A DNA stretch of 62,514 nt from Candidimonas sp. Lineage in GTDB: Bacteria > Pseudomonadota > Gammaproteobacteria > Burkholderiales > Burkholderiaceae_B. This document shows, in pieces, positions 1 to 7,641 of the stretch. The number at the start of each line of letters is the position of its first letter. Within the stretch, counting starts at the first letter, position 1. The position numbers were made by a program, and so were the translations under genes. The notes below the pieces were generated by a model. That model did not search any database, had not been told where the DNA came from, and saw nothing but the letters and a program-made list of their open reading frames with translations. The DNA is taken from positions 1 through 62,514 of the forward strand of contig SCRC01000043.1 of the NCBI GenBank assembly GCA_004297945.1, in the 5' to 3' direction.

Positions 1-128
1 CCGGGGTCGGTAATCAGCAGGGGGCGCGTCATGCCCAGTTGCTTGCAAAAGGAGGGCAGCTCTTTGATGCGGCCTGGGCCGGCTTTGACGGCGGTGGGGT
101 AGTTCCAGTTAACGTGCAATGAGTTCAT
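1..128 (-). CDS. Iron-containing alcohol dehydrogenase, N-terminal part (runs off the window)
   Basis: Only the first 42 or so codons are present; the gene continues left of base 1. The peptide starts MNSLHVNWNYPTAVKAGPGR and continues IKELPSFCKQLGMTRPLLITDPG, the N-terminal strand and start of the nucleotide-binding fold typical of group III (iron-dependent) alcohol dehydrogenases. It begins only 9 bases after the stop of the aldehyde dehydrogenase gene, so it is the last visible gene of that operon. It would oxidise a primary alcohol to the aldehyde used by its neighbour (inference). Metal-binding residues lie outside the window. Confidence 0.75.
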   Translation of the reverse strand, partial: MNSLHVNWNYPTAVKAGPGRIKELPSFCKQLGMTRPLLITDP

Positions 129-137
129 GGTTGGGTT

Positions 138-1526
138 TTACAAAGAACGGAGATGATAGGATTTGGCTTGTGTAACGGGCTCGTAGCCCAGTGCCGACAG
201 CGACACGCCGTGGCCGGTATTTTTTACGCCGGTCCAGGCCAGCGCCGGATCCAGATAGTCGCAGCGGTTCATGAAGAACGTGCCGGTTTGAACCTGACCT
301 CCGATGCGCAAAGCGGCCTGTGCATCGCAGGTGAAGACGCACGCTGTCAGGCCGTAAGGGCTGTCGTTCATCAGCGCGATGGCTTGCGCGTCGTCATTGA
401 CCGGCATAATGCCCACGACGGGGCCGAAGCATTCGTCATTCATGATGGCCATATCGTGATTGACGTTGGTGAGCAGCGCCGGGGCGACGTAAGCATTGTC
501 GGCATGCGCCATGGTGAATCGCCCACTATCGATCAGGTTGGAGGCACCTTTGCGCACGGCTTCGTCGACGACGCCGCGAATTTCCTTCGCCGCGCTCGCC
601 CGCACGACCGGACCCAGTGTGGTGCCGGAATCGACTGGGTCGCCCAGCACGTATTGGTTTGTCAGGGCCACGGCACGCTCGACGAATTCCTGATAAATGC
701 TTTGTGCGACATAAATGCGCTGGATGCCGCAACACGATTGTCCGGAATTGAAGTAAGCCCCGTCGACCAGCGTATCGACTGCCTGGGCCAGATCGGCATC
801 AGCGCGTACATAGGCGGGATCGTTGCCGCCCAGTTCCAGGCCGATGCCGATAAAGCGGCCGGCGGCGGCGGCTTCGACCGCGTGGCCGCCCGGCACCGAG
901 CCGGTAAATGAAACATAGTTGATCTCGGGCGACTGTATCAGGCGCCGCACCGTATCGTGCGTGGCATGGATAAACTGGAAAAGCCCGGCGGGCAGGCCGG
1001 ACTCTGCAAAGGCCTGAACCATCAGCTCGGCGCACAAGGGCGTCTGGTCGGAATGCTTGAGAATGACGCTGTTGCCGGCCACCAGAGCAGGGACCACGCT
1101 GTTGACGGCTGTGAGCAAAGGATAATTCCAGGGGGCGATGGTGAACACGACGCCTACCGGCTCGCGCGCGATAAAACGCGTCAAGTTGTCTTTTGGCGGG
1201 ATTTCGATAGGCGCCAGGGCCTGAGCCGCGATGGCGATCATGTGTGTGGCGCGCTCTTCGAAACCGCTTACCTCGTTGGGCGTGTAGCGCAGCGGGCGGC
1301 CCATCTGACGGGTAATCGCCAGCGCGATATCGCTTTTGTTTGCGACAAAACGTGCAACGGCGGCGCTTACCGCCATACAGCGTTCATCCAGCGGGCGTGC
1401 CGCCCAGGCCTTTTGGGCGGTACGGGCTTGTTGCAGGATGCGGGCGATTTCGGCCTGGTCAGTGTAGGCGCGGCGCAGCAGTTCTTGCCCGTTGCTCGGG
1501 CTGATGGTGATTAATTCGGGCGGCAT
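138..1526 (-). CDS. NAD(P)-dependent aldehyde dehydrogenase
   Basis: A 462-residue aldehyde dehydrogenase. Visible family features are APWNYPL (about 131-137), a Lys in VILKHSD (157), FTGS (207-210), the general-base Glu in ELGG (231-234) and the nucleophile Cys in SGQSCCG (265). I chose the ATG at 1526 because it follows AGGAT at normal spacing and opens the usual N-terminus; a longer frame to 1622 overlaps the upstream gene. It lies 26 bases after the glutamine-synthetase-like gene and 9 bases before the iron alcohol dehydrogenase, so the three are probably co-transcribed. The substrate is unknown; a gamma-glutamyl-amino-aldehyde is the contextual guess. Confidence 0.85.
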   Translation of the reverse strand: MPPELITISPSNGQELLRRAYTDQAEIARILQQARTAQKAWAARPLDERCMAVSAAVARFVANKSDIALAITRQMGRPLRYTPNEVSGFEERATHMIAIAAQALAPIEIPPKDNLTRFIAREPVGVVFTIAPWNYPLLTAVNSVVPALVAGNSVILKHSDQTPLCAELMVQAFAESGLPAGLFQFIHATHDTVRRLIQSPEINYVSFTGSVPGGHAVEAAAAGRFIGIGLELGGNDPAYVRADADLAQAVDTLVDGAYFNSGQSCCGIQRIYVAQSIYQEFVERAVALTNQYVLGDPVDSGTTLGPVVRASAAKEIRGVVDEAVRKGASNLIDSGRFTMAHADNAYVAPALLTNVNHDMAIMNDECFGPVVGIMPVNDDAQAIALMNDSPYGLTACVFTCDAQAALRIGGQVQTGTFFMNRCDYLDPALAWTGVKNTGHGVSLSALGYEPVTQAKSYHLRSL

Positions 1527-1552
1527 GGATATCCTGTGGTGTCGGGTGCTGA

Positions 1553-2938
1553 TCATATGATTTCGAAATAACGGGCCAGTTCCCAGTCGGTGACGTGGCG
1601 GCGGAACTGGCGCTCTTCCCACTCGCGAGTGGCGGCAAAGTGTTCGACGAATGGATCGCCGAACAGGGATCGCGCGGTGTCGGACTGGCGCAGACGCTGT
1701 GCGGCCTCCCAGAGGGTAAGTGGCAGGCGCAGGTGGTCGGGAAACGTTTGTGTATAGGCATTGCCGGTGACCATAGGGCCCGGGCTGAGCTCTTGTTCAA
1801 TGCCCGCCAGCCCTGATCCTAGCGCGGCGGCGAGCGCCAGATAGGGATTGGCGTCCGCCGAGCCGATGCGTACTTCGACGCGCTGCGATGAGTCCGAACC
1901 AGGAATGACGCGCAGCGCGGTCGTGCGGTTTTCGACACCCCAGGTTGCATCGAGCGGCGCCCAGTAGCCGGGCACGAGGCGCGAATAGCTGTTGACGGTT
2001 TGCGCGTACATGGCCATGAATTCGGGCAGATAGCGCTGCAGGCCGGCGACGAACTGGCGCTGCTTCGTGCTGATGCCGTGTTCTTGAGACGCATCGAAAA
2101 ACGCATTCTTGCCGCTTGCGCGTTCGCGCATCGACAGATGGATATGGCCGCTTTGGCCGGCATGCTGGGCCGACCATTTGGCCATGAAGGTGGCCATCAG
2201 GCCATGCTGTTCGGCCAATGCCTTGCTGAATGTTTTAAACAAAAACCCTTTGTCGGCGGCGTTGGCCATGCTGTCCACGGCAATGGCGGCCTCGAGCACC
2301 CCCGGCCCTGTTTCGGTATGCAGGCTTTCAATGGGCATATCCATTTTTTCGGTCAGGTCGATTAGCTGCGTGTAAAAGTCCGAATTGACTGTGCTGCGCA
2401 AGACCGAATAGCCGAAGTTTCCCGGCGTCCAGGTTTCCAGGTTGCGGTAGTTTTTTTCCCGTACGGATTTGGGCGTTTCATTGAACATGAAGAATTCATA
2501 TTCCAGCGCTGAAAACACATCGAAGCCCATATCGCGGGCACGGTCCAGCGTGCGGTGCAGAAGTCGTCGTGGACAGACTCCGGCTGCGCGGCCATCCAGC
2601 TCGGCGATGAAGAACAGCATGTTTTCGCCGTTTGGGCCTTTTTCCAGAGGCAGGCGGCGACACGTGGTGGGGTCGATGCGCACCTGCGCGTCGGGGTAAG
2701 CCGTATGCCAGCCCGTGAATTGCACGTTGTCGTACAGGGTGTCGTTGGAATCCCATCCCATGACGACATCGCAGAAAGCCATGCCCGATTTGAGTGCCGA
2801 CAGAAATTTTTCCTTGCGCATGTATTTGCCGCGCATGATGCCGTCGATGTCGGACAGCCCGATCTTGAAATGCGACAGGCCGCTGGCTTGGACTAAACGT
2901 ATTGCGTCTTCGGTGTTCTTGACGGCTCGTTCTTGCAT
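1553..2938 (-). CDS. Glutamine synthetase family protein (probable gamma-glutamyl-amine ligase)
   Basis: A 461-residue protein of the glutamine synthetase fold. ALEYEF (about 144-149), ESLHTETGPGVLEAAI (204-219), SGHIHLSM (263-270), NRTT (337-340) and RVEVRIGSADANPYL (353-367) match the metal, glutamate and ATP sites. Members of this subgroup (PuuA, GlnA4, IpuC) use amines instead of ammonium, making gamma-glutamyl amides. Sitting with an alcohol and an aldehyde dehydrogenase rather than with ntrBC or amtB, it is probably a catabolic ligase, not the housekeeping GlnA. The ATG at 2938 gives a normal N-terminus. The amine substrate cannot be read from the sequence. Confidence 0.85.
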   Translation of the reverse strand: MQERAVKNTEDAIRLVQASGLSHFKIGLSDIDGIMRGKYMRKEKFLSALKSGMAFCDVVMGWDSNDTLYDNVQFTGWHTAYPDAQVRIDPTTCRRLPLEKGPNGENMLFFIAELDGRAAGVCPRRLLHRTLDRARDMGFDVFSALEYEFFMFNETPKSVREKNYRNLETWTPGNFGYSVLRSTVNSDFYTQLIDLTEKMDMPIESLHTETGPGVLEAAIAVDSMANAADKGFLFKTFSKALAEQHGLMATFMAKWSAQHAGQSGHIHLSMRERASGKNAFFDASQEHGISTKQRQFVAGLQRYLPEFMAMYAQTVNSYSRLVPGYWAPLDATWGVENRTTALRVIPGSDSSQRVEVRIGSADANPYLALAAALGSGLAGIEQELSPGPMVTGNAYTQTFPDHLRLPLTLWEAAQRLRQSDTARSLFGDPFVEHFAATREWEERQFRRHVTDWELARYFEII

Positions 2939-3012
2939 TTGTCATCCCCAAAGTCTTCAATGGTGTTGATTGCAATAGCTGGCGTGTGATGGTTTTTTTG
3001 ACAAACAGATGT

Positions 3013-3807
3013 TCAGGCGGCGATCTGTGCCAGCGCTTGCCGATGTAGCGCGGCATTGGCCGAAGCCAGCACCTGACCGCCCGATTTCAGACCCAGGGGC
3101 TCGCCCTGCCAATTGGTAATGATACCGCCTGCCCCCGCGATAATAGGCGCCACGGCCAGGTAATCGTAGGGTTGCAGGCCGGCCTCCATGACCAGGTCGA
3201 TATGGCCCGAGGCCAGCATTCCGTAGCTGTAGCAATCGCCGCCGAAGCGGCGCAGGTAGACGGATTGGCTTAGTGATTCAAAGGCCTGTACTTCCGAGCC
3301 CGTAAAAATATCCGGGGTGGTGCAATACAAAATGGCCGAGTCCAGAGACTTGGTGTCGCGCGTGCGGCATGGCTGGCCGGCGAAAATGGTGGGCTGTTGA
3401 TCTATGCCCAGCCAGCGCTCGGATGTCGCGGGTATGTCGATAAGCCCCATGACGGGTTGTCCGTGATGCAGCAACGCCAGCAGACAGCCCCACAGCGGAT
3501 GGCCGGAAATGAAGCTGCGCGTGCCGTCGATAGGATCAATCGACCAGACGAACTCGGCATCGACATGGTTCAGGCCGAATTCTTCGCCGAGGATGCCGTG
3601 TTGCGGGTAACGGCGGCCAATCGCTGCGCGCAACGCCTGCTCGACTTGTCGGTCGGCAATCGTTACAGGGCTTTCATCGGCCTTGGTGTCGATGGTAAGC
3701 GGATGACGAAACCATTTCAGTGCGATTTTCCGGACTTCGGTGGCGATTTCTTGTGCAAAATGCGCCATTTCCATTAACGATGCGTGTTCGGCCTGAAAAT
3801 TATTCAT
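3013..3807 (-). CDS. Inositol monophosphatase family phosphatase (HisN-like)
   Basis: A 264-residue protein with all the Mg-binding motifs of the IMPase superfamily: GEEFG (74-78), WSIDPIDGTRSF (88-99) and the late Asp in LQPYDYLAVAPIIAGAGG (around 215). The sequence style is closest to bacterial histidinol-phosphate phosphatase HisN, but generic sugar or inositol phosphatases of this fold look alike. It is the first gene of the left-going operon, 74 bases before the glutamine-synthetase-like ligase and divergent from the DeoR-type regulator. Its role in the operon is not obvious; no phosphorylated intermediate is expected in a simple gamma-glutamyl route. Confidence 0.8.
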   Translation of the reverse strand: MNNFQAEHASLMEMAHFAQEIATEVRKIALKWFRHPLTIDTKADESPVTIADRQVEQALRAAIGRRYPQHGILGEEFGLNHVDAEFVWSIDPIDGTRSFISGHPLWGCLLALLHHGQPVMGLIDIPATSERWLGIDQQPTIFAGQPCRTRDTKSLDSAILYCTTPDIFTGSEVQAFESLSQSVYLRRFGGDCYSYGMLASGHIDLVMEAGLQPYDYLAVAPIIAGAGGIITNWQGEPLGLKSGGQVLASANAALHRQALAQIAA

Positions 3808-3903
3808 TGCGTACTTCTTTTAAAATAGTTAGCAATAACAAATAGTTGTATGAGGTATTAATTTTTTAGGCATCGAATTTATTTTTTTAGTCTACCCACA
3901 CTT

Positions 3904-3946
3904 GCAAAAATAAGCAAATTTCCACAAAATAGCAATAAGCCGCAAT
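3904..3946. promoter_or_regulatory. Phased GCAAW direct repeats, candidate operator
   Basis: GCAAA occurs at 3904 and 3914 and GCAAT at 3932 and 3942: two pairs each with a 10-base period, in the AT-rich 301-base gap between the phosphatase gene and the regulator. Direct repeats one helical turn apart are a common operator form for DeoR-family proteins. Assignment to the adjacent regulator is inference; promoter elements were not identified with confidence. Confidence 0.35.
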
Positions 3947-4108
3947 CGGAAGCCGAAATGTCCGGAGGTTTTATGGGAAGTGAACGAAACGGGTTTTGTT
4001 TCCCAGGCAGCGGCTTTTTCAACCATCATCAGGTTGGTCGTGGCCTTGTTGTTGATGAAAATATTTCTGTCGCGTGTGACGCGCAGAATGGGAGTGGAGG
4101 GCAATTGA

Positions 4109-4873
4109 ATGTGGCTTGAGGCGCGGCATCAGAGAATCCAGTCTTTACTGGATCGGCTTGATAGGGTCACCACTGAACAGATCGTCGAAGAGCTGGACGT
4201 ATCGCGTGAAACCGTGCGCCGCGACCTGCTCGATCTTGAGGCATTGGGTGTATTGAAACGAGTGCATGGCGGGGCGATCCGCATTTCTTCCGAACCGTCC
4301 ATCGACAAGCGGATTACCACGCGCGTCAAATTCAAACAGGTCATTGCGCGCGCGGTGGCCCAGCGGATTGATCGCAGCCTGACGCTATTTCTCGATGCAG
4401 GCAGCACGACCACGCTGCTGGCTAAGGAGCTATCGCAGCTGTCCGATCTGGTCATTGTCACTAATTCGTTTGATGCGGCCCTGGGCTTTAATGCGGGGCA
4501 GGCCACTCCAGGCAATCGGGTGATTGTGCTGGGTGGCGACTTGAGTAGCCGGATTGCGGCGACGTCGGGTGCGGCAACCGTGTCCGAGATCGGTCGATAT
4601 TGCGTGGATATGGCTGTGCTGTCGCCCGTAGCCGTTGACGCGACCTACGGAGCCACCAGCTACGATCCGGAAGAGGCTGCCATCGCCCAGGCCATGGTAA
4701 AAAACGCCAAGAAAACGGTCATTGTGGCCGACTACAGCAAAATCGGCCTGCGTAGCCGTATCAGCTACTGCACGGCCGGTCGTATCGATCTGCTGGTGAC
4801 CAATGCGCGTGCGGTGGATCAGGAAGGCTACAAGGAGCTGGCCGCCAAGGTTCGTGAAGTCGCCCTGGTTTAA
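4109..4873 (+). CDS. DeoR/GlpR-family transcriptional regulator
   Basis: A 254-residue regulator. Residues 1-56 form the DeoR winged helix (TTEQIVEELDVSRETVRRDL, then RVHGGA); the rest is the DeoR sensor domain with LFLDAGSTTTLLAKEL, IVTNS and VIVADYSKIG. That domain usually binds a phosphorylated sugar or metabolite. The ATG at 4109 follows GGAGG (4096-4100) by 8 bases. It is divergent from the phosphatase/ligase/dehydrogenase operon and is its likely repressor; the GCAAW repeats in the shared gap are a candidate site. The gene is followed directly by a REP cluster. Confidence 0.88.
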   Translation: MWLEARHQRIQSLLDRLDRVTTEQIVEELDVSRETVRRDLLDLEALGVLKRVHGGAIRISSEPSIDKRITTRVKFKQVIARAVAQRIDRSLTLFLDAGSTTTLLAKELSQLSDLVIVTNSFDAALGFNAGQATPGNRVIVLGGDLSSRIAATSGAATVSEIGRYCVDMAVLSPVAVDATYGATSYDPEEAAIAQAMVKNAKKTVIVADYSKIGLRSRISYCTAGRIDLLVTNARAVDQEGYKELAAKVREVALV

Positions 4874-4878
4874 GACCT

Positions 4879-5001
4879 GTAGCGGCAGCCCCGTAGCGCC
4901 ACCCCCGTAGCGCCACCCCTGTAGCGCCACCCCTTGTGGGTGGCATTTCAACCAATCAAACTCACGCTACGCTTTTTGCCACCCTCAAGGGGTGGCGCTA
5001 C
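4879..5001. repeat. REP cluster 1: tandem heads, one full copy, one inverted copy
   Basis: Three 14-base 5' fragments starting GTAGCG sit head to tail (4879, 4893, 4907), then a full 26-base copy at 4921-4946: head GTAG, arms GCCACCC and GGGTGGC around CTTGT. A copy in reverse orientation covers 4978-5001. The inverted copy encodes the last residues (CSATP) and the stop codon of gph. The hairpins may also end transcription of the two convergent genes. Confidence 0.9.
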
Positions 5002-5656
5002 ATAATCGCTGTATGGCTGGCCAGATATCTTGCGGAGTTTGTGCGATTTCATCGGCATTCCAAGACGATATTGACAGATTGTCGCCGCAATACCCGTAGG
5101 CGGCGGCAATGGTGCGCATGCCGGCCGCGCGGCCAGCGATAATGTCGCGCTCGTCGTCGCCCACATAGACGCATTGCGCGGGGCTATAGCCGGTTTGTTC
5201 GGCGGCGTATAACAGTGGCGCTGGATGAGGCTTGGTATGGCTTGTCGTGTCGCCGCCCACTGTAATGGCGCAGTCTTCTTCCAGACCCAGGTGAGCCACT
5301 AGGGGGGTGGCCAGATATTTGGCCTTATTGGTGACGATGCCCCAGGCATAGCCATTTTGTTTCAGAGTACTCAGTAGCCCCTGGATACCGGTGAATAATT
5401 GGGTCAGAGACGTCATGTCTTGCTCGTAGTCGTCCAGAAACTGCAGGCGATGACGTTCGTAATCGGGATGGTCGGGGCTGATGTCAAGGCCCGCCTTGAG
5501 CAGGCCGCGGGCGCCTTGCGAGGCCATGGGCCGAAAAACTTCATACGGCAGCGGATCCAGCCCCTGACGGGCGCGCTGTTTGTTGGCGGCCACAGCCAAG
5601 TCGGGGGCGGTATCGGCAAGCGTACCGTCAAAATCAAATAAAACGAGTTTTTTCAT
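4985..5656 (-). CDS. gph: Phosphoglycolate phosphatase (HAD superfamily)
   Basis: A 223-residue HAD phosphatase. Motif I is LFDFDGTLADT (6-16), motif II/III are GIVTNKAKY and KPHPAPLL, and motif IV is VYVGDDERDII. Gph converts 2-phosphoglycolate, formed for example during DNA 3'-end repair, to glycolate. It follows ubiG by about 30 bases, a pairing known in many betaproteobacteria. The C-terminal residues CSATP and the stop come from an inverted REP element, so the ancestral C-terminus has probably been replaced or trimmed by repeat insertion. The specific phosphatase assignment rests on context as well as motifs. Confidence 0.88.
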   Translation of the reverse strand: MKKLVLFDFDGTLADTAPDLAVAANKQRARQGLDPLPYEVFRPMASQGARGLLKAGLDISPDHPDYERHRLQFLDDYEQDMTSLTQLFTGIQGLLSTLKQNGYAWGIVTNKAKYLATPLVAHLGLEEDCAITVGGDTTSHTKPHPAPLLYAAEQTGYSPAQCVYVGDDERDIIAGRAAGMRTIAAAYGYCGDNLSISSWNADEIAQTPQDIWPAIQRLCSATP

Positions 5657-5686
5657 TGAAACTTCCTTGACAGCGATTCGGATTCT

Positions 5687-6421
5687 TTATCCGGGGCGGC
5701 GGGCGGCAACCAGGTAGTTCACCGAAGTGTCACGCGAGAGTTTGTAGTGATCGGTTACGGGGTTGTATTCCATGCCGGCCAGCTCTACAACACCAAGCCC
5801 GGCCTGGCGTGCCGATTGAGCGAGTTCGCTGGGTTTGATAAAGTTTTCGTAGTTGTGCGTGCCGCGCGGCAGTATGTGCAGCAGATATTCGGCACCGATA
5901 ATGGCAAATAAAAAAGATTTCGGGTTGCGGTTAAGTGTAGAGAAGAACACCCAGCCACCCGGTTTGGCCAGTTGGGCGCAGGCACGGATGATTGAGGCCG
6001 GATCGGGGACATGCTCAAGCATTTCCATGCACGTAACGACATCGAACTGGCCGGCCTGTTCGAGGGCAAGCTGTTCGGCGCTAATGGCTTGATAATGAAT
6101 GGCCACACCAGATTCGAGCCCGTGCAGTTTGGCGACTTTTAGCGATTTTTCGGCCAGATCGATGCCCGTGACGTCGGCGCCCGCCACCGCCATGCTTTCG
6201 GCGAGTATGCCGCCGCCGCAACCGACGTCCACCACTTTTTTACCGCTTAACGAGCCCAGTTGTTCCTGTATCCAGTTCAGTCGCAAAGGGTTGATGGCAT
6301 GCAGCGGTTTGAATTCGCTTTCAGGGTCCCACCAGTGCGCCGCCAAAGCGCTGAATTTGTCGATTTCAGCTTGGTCGACATTGGGAGCGTGGGCCGGCGT
6401 AGGGGATTGTGCAACGGACAT
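5687..6421 (-). CDS. ubiG: Ubiquinone biosynthesis O-methyltransferase
   Basis: About 244 residues, a class I SAM methyltransferase. [15 protein letters not shown] is the SAM-binding motif [22 protein letters not shown] and [18 protein letters not shown] are typical of UbiG. It performs both O-methylation steps of ubiquinone synthesis at the inner membrane. I chose the ATG at 6421 (MSVAQS) over the TTG at 6433. The ompA terminator ends just upstream (6438-6468), so ubiG-gph needs its own promoter or read-through. Confidence 0.93.
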   Translation of the reverse strand: MSVAQSPTPAHAPNVDQAEIDKFSALAAHWWDPESEFKPLHAINPLRLNWIQEQLGSLSGKKVVDVGCGGGILAESMAVAGADVTGIDLAEKSLKVAKLHGLESGVAIHYQAISAEQLALEQAGQFDVVTCMEMLEHVPDPASIIRACAQLAKPGGWVFFSTLNRNPKSFLFAIIGAEYLLHILPRGTHNYENFIKPSELAQSARQAGLGVVELAGMEYNPVTDHYKLSRDTSVNYLVAARRPG

Positions 6422-6437
6422 GGCAAGCACCAAAATA

Positions 6438-6468
6438 AATAAAGGCCCCGCATGGCGGGGCCTTTATT
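6438..6468 (-). terminator. Rho-independent terminator after ompA
   Basis: A perfect 14-base-pair stem with a 3-base loop: AATAAAGGCCCCGC at 6438-6451, loop 6452-6454, complement at 6455-6468. Read in the ompA direction it is followed by TTATTTT. It lies 26 bases after the ompA stop and before the ubiG start. Confidence 0.92.
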
Positions 6469-6493
6469 GTAGCGGTTATCGCAAACTATATGA

Positions 6494-7075
6494 CTATTTG
6501 CGGGTGCCGACGATTTCAACTTCAACGCGGCGGTTTTTAGCACGGCCTTGGGCAGTCTTGTTGCTGGCAACAGGGTTCGATTTGCCTTTACCTTCGGCGT
6601 AGATGTGGTTGGCGTCGATGCCTTTGCTAACCAGATAGGCCTTGACGGCGTTGGCGCGGCGTTGCGACAGTTTCAGGTTGTAGGCAACGGTACCGATCGA
6701 GTCGGTGTAGCCTGTAGCGATAAGCGTTTCGAGGTTGATCGAACTGGCTTGAGCAGCCACTTGATCAAGCATTTGACGGCCAGCCGGTTTCAGCGTGGAT
6801 TTGTCAAAATCGAAGAAGGCATCGGCGTTCAGCACGACTTTGGTTGAGGTAGGGGCTACGACGGGCGCCTTGGCGACCGTTGCAACACCATCGCAACCGG
6901 CTATGCCGGTAGCAGGCGTCCAGAAATTGTCGCGCCAGCATAATTCTCTGGTGCCGTTTTTCCATACGTCGCCAAATGGATTACGCCAATTATCGACTGT
7001 TTGCGCGGATACTGCACCAGAAACCGAAACGGCTGCAAGGGCAAGCGCTAGTGCGAGTTTGGAGGGTTTGTTCAT
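6494..7075 (-). CDS. ompA: OmpA-family outer membrane protein
   Basis: 193 residues. A signal peptide (about 1-24, cleavage after VSA) precedes a short linker with two Cys (ELCWRDNFW...GIAGCDG), then a C-terminal OmpA peptidoglycan-binding domain: FFDFDKSTLKPAGRQMLD, TGYTDSIGT, LSQRRANAVKAYL, GRAKNRRVEVEI. There is no eight-strand barrel, so this is the short OmpA form of Bordetella and relatives: exported and bound to peptidoglycan rather than a porin. GAGGAGAA lies just before the ATG. A strong terminator follows. Confidence 0.92.
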   Translation of the reverse strand: MNKPSKLALALALAAVSVSGAVSAQTVDNWRNPFGDVWKNGTRELCWRDNFWTPATGIAGCDGVATVAKAPVVAPTSTKVVLNADAFFDFDKSTLKPAGRQMLDQVAAQASSINLETLIATGYTDSIGTVAYNLKLSQRRANAVKAYLVSKGIDANHIYAEGKGKSNPVASNKTAQGRAKNRRVEVEIVGTRK

Positions 7076-7423
7076 ATTTCTCCTCGTTGAGCTTAATGCT
7101 GGTAAGTGACCGCAGCGAACCCCCGCCGCATATCAAGAAAACGTAGCCAGTATAGCAACGCTGTGAAGGCATTAAAAAGTGTGCTGGGTTTCATGCGTGT
7201 TAGGGCGAATCTTACGGCATTTCTGTGCAATTAGTTAAGTGTGTTTTGCTCATTAGGCTCATATATCCGGATTTCTACGTGTTCTCGCCTATTATTGTTG
7301 GTTTTTGGCAACATACGGCTATGCTTAAAGTGATTTCTCAAGAGCTTAGGTGGAACGCGCCCCAGTGCGGGCTATAGAAGCGATGTGCGTGGTTGTCAAG
7401 GCGCGGGTGTGTTGCACTTTCCG
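7076..7423. other. Intergenic, upstream of ompA
   Basis: About 350 bases, relatively AT-rich, between the ompA start and the REP cluster. It must hold the ompA promoter and leader. I see no convincing gene; short frames here lack ribosome sites and similarity to anything I recognise. Confidence 0.5.
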
Positions 7424-7521
7424 GTGGCAGCCACAAGAGCTGCCGCTACAGGCAGCCACAAGAGCTGCCGCTACATGATTCACGGGCATGTTTTTGTAGC
7501 GGCACCCCTTGTGGCTGCCAT
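7424..7521. repeat. REP cluster 2 (two reverse copies, one forward)
   Basis: Reverse copies at 7424-7449 and 7451-7474 (arms GGCAGCC/GGCTGCC type) and a forward copy at 7496-7521 whose left arm is GGCACCC but right arm GGCTGCC, a mismatched hybrid. The spacer before the forward copy (CACGGGCATGTTTTT) resembles that in the cluster at 15919-16053, suggesting that pair and spacer spread as one unit. Confidence 0.9.
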
Positions 7522-7641
7522 TTATCACACCAATACAGGGTGTTGCCCATGCAAGCGCCAGGGCCCACTGAATGGAAGTGCTAGAATTTCCCATTCGCCC
7601 GACATCGGCCTACCTTCACGATTTCATGTTGTAGACAATCT

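Noticed and set aside
1527-1622. Longer N-terminus for the aldehyde dehydrogenase
   Set aside because: The extra 32 residues overlap the ligase gene and are unlike the family; ATG 1526 has a better ribosome site.
3892-4104. A 70-residue minus-strand frame upstream of the DeoR-type regulator
   Set aside because: No ribosome site, no recognisable motif, and it covers the divergent promoter region with the phased repeats.
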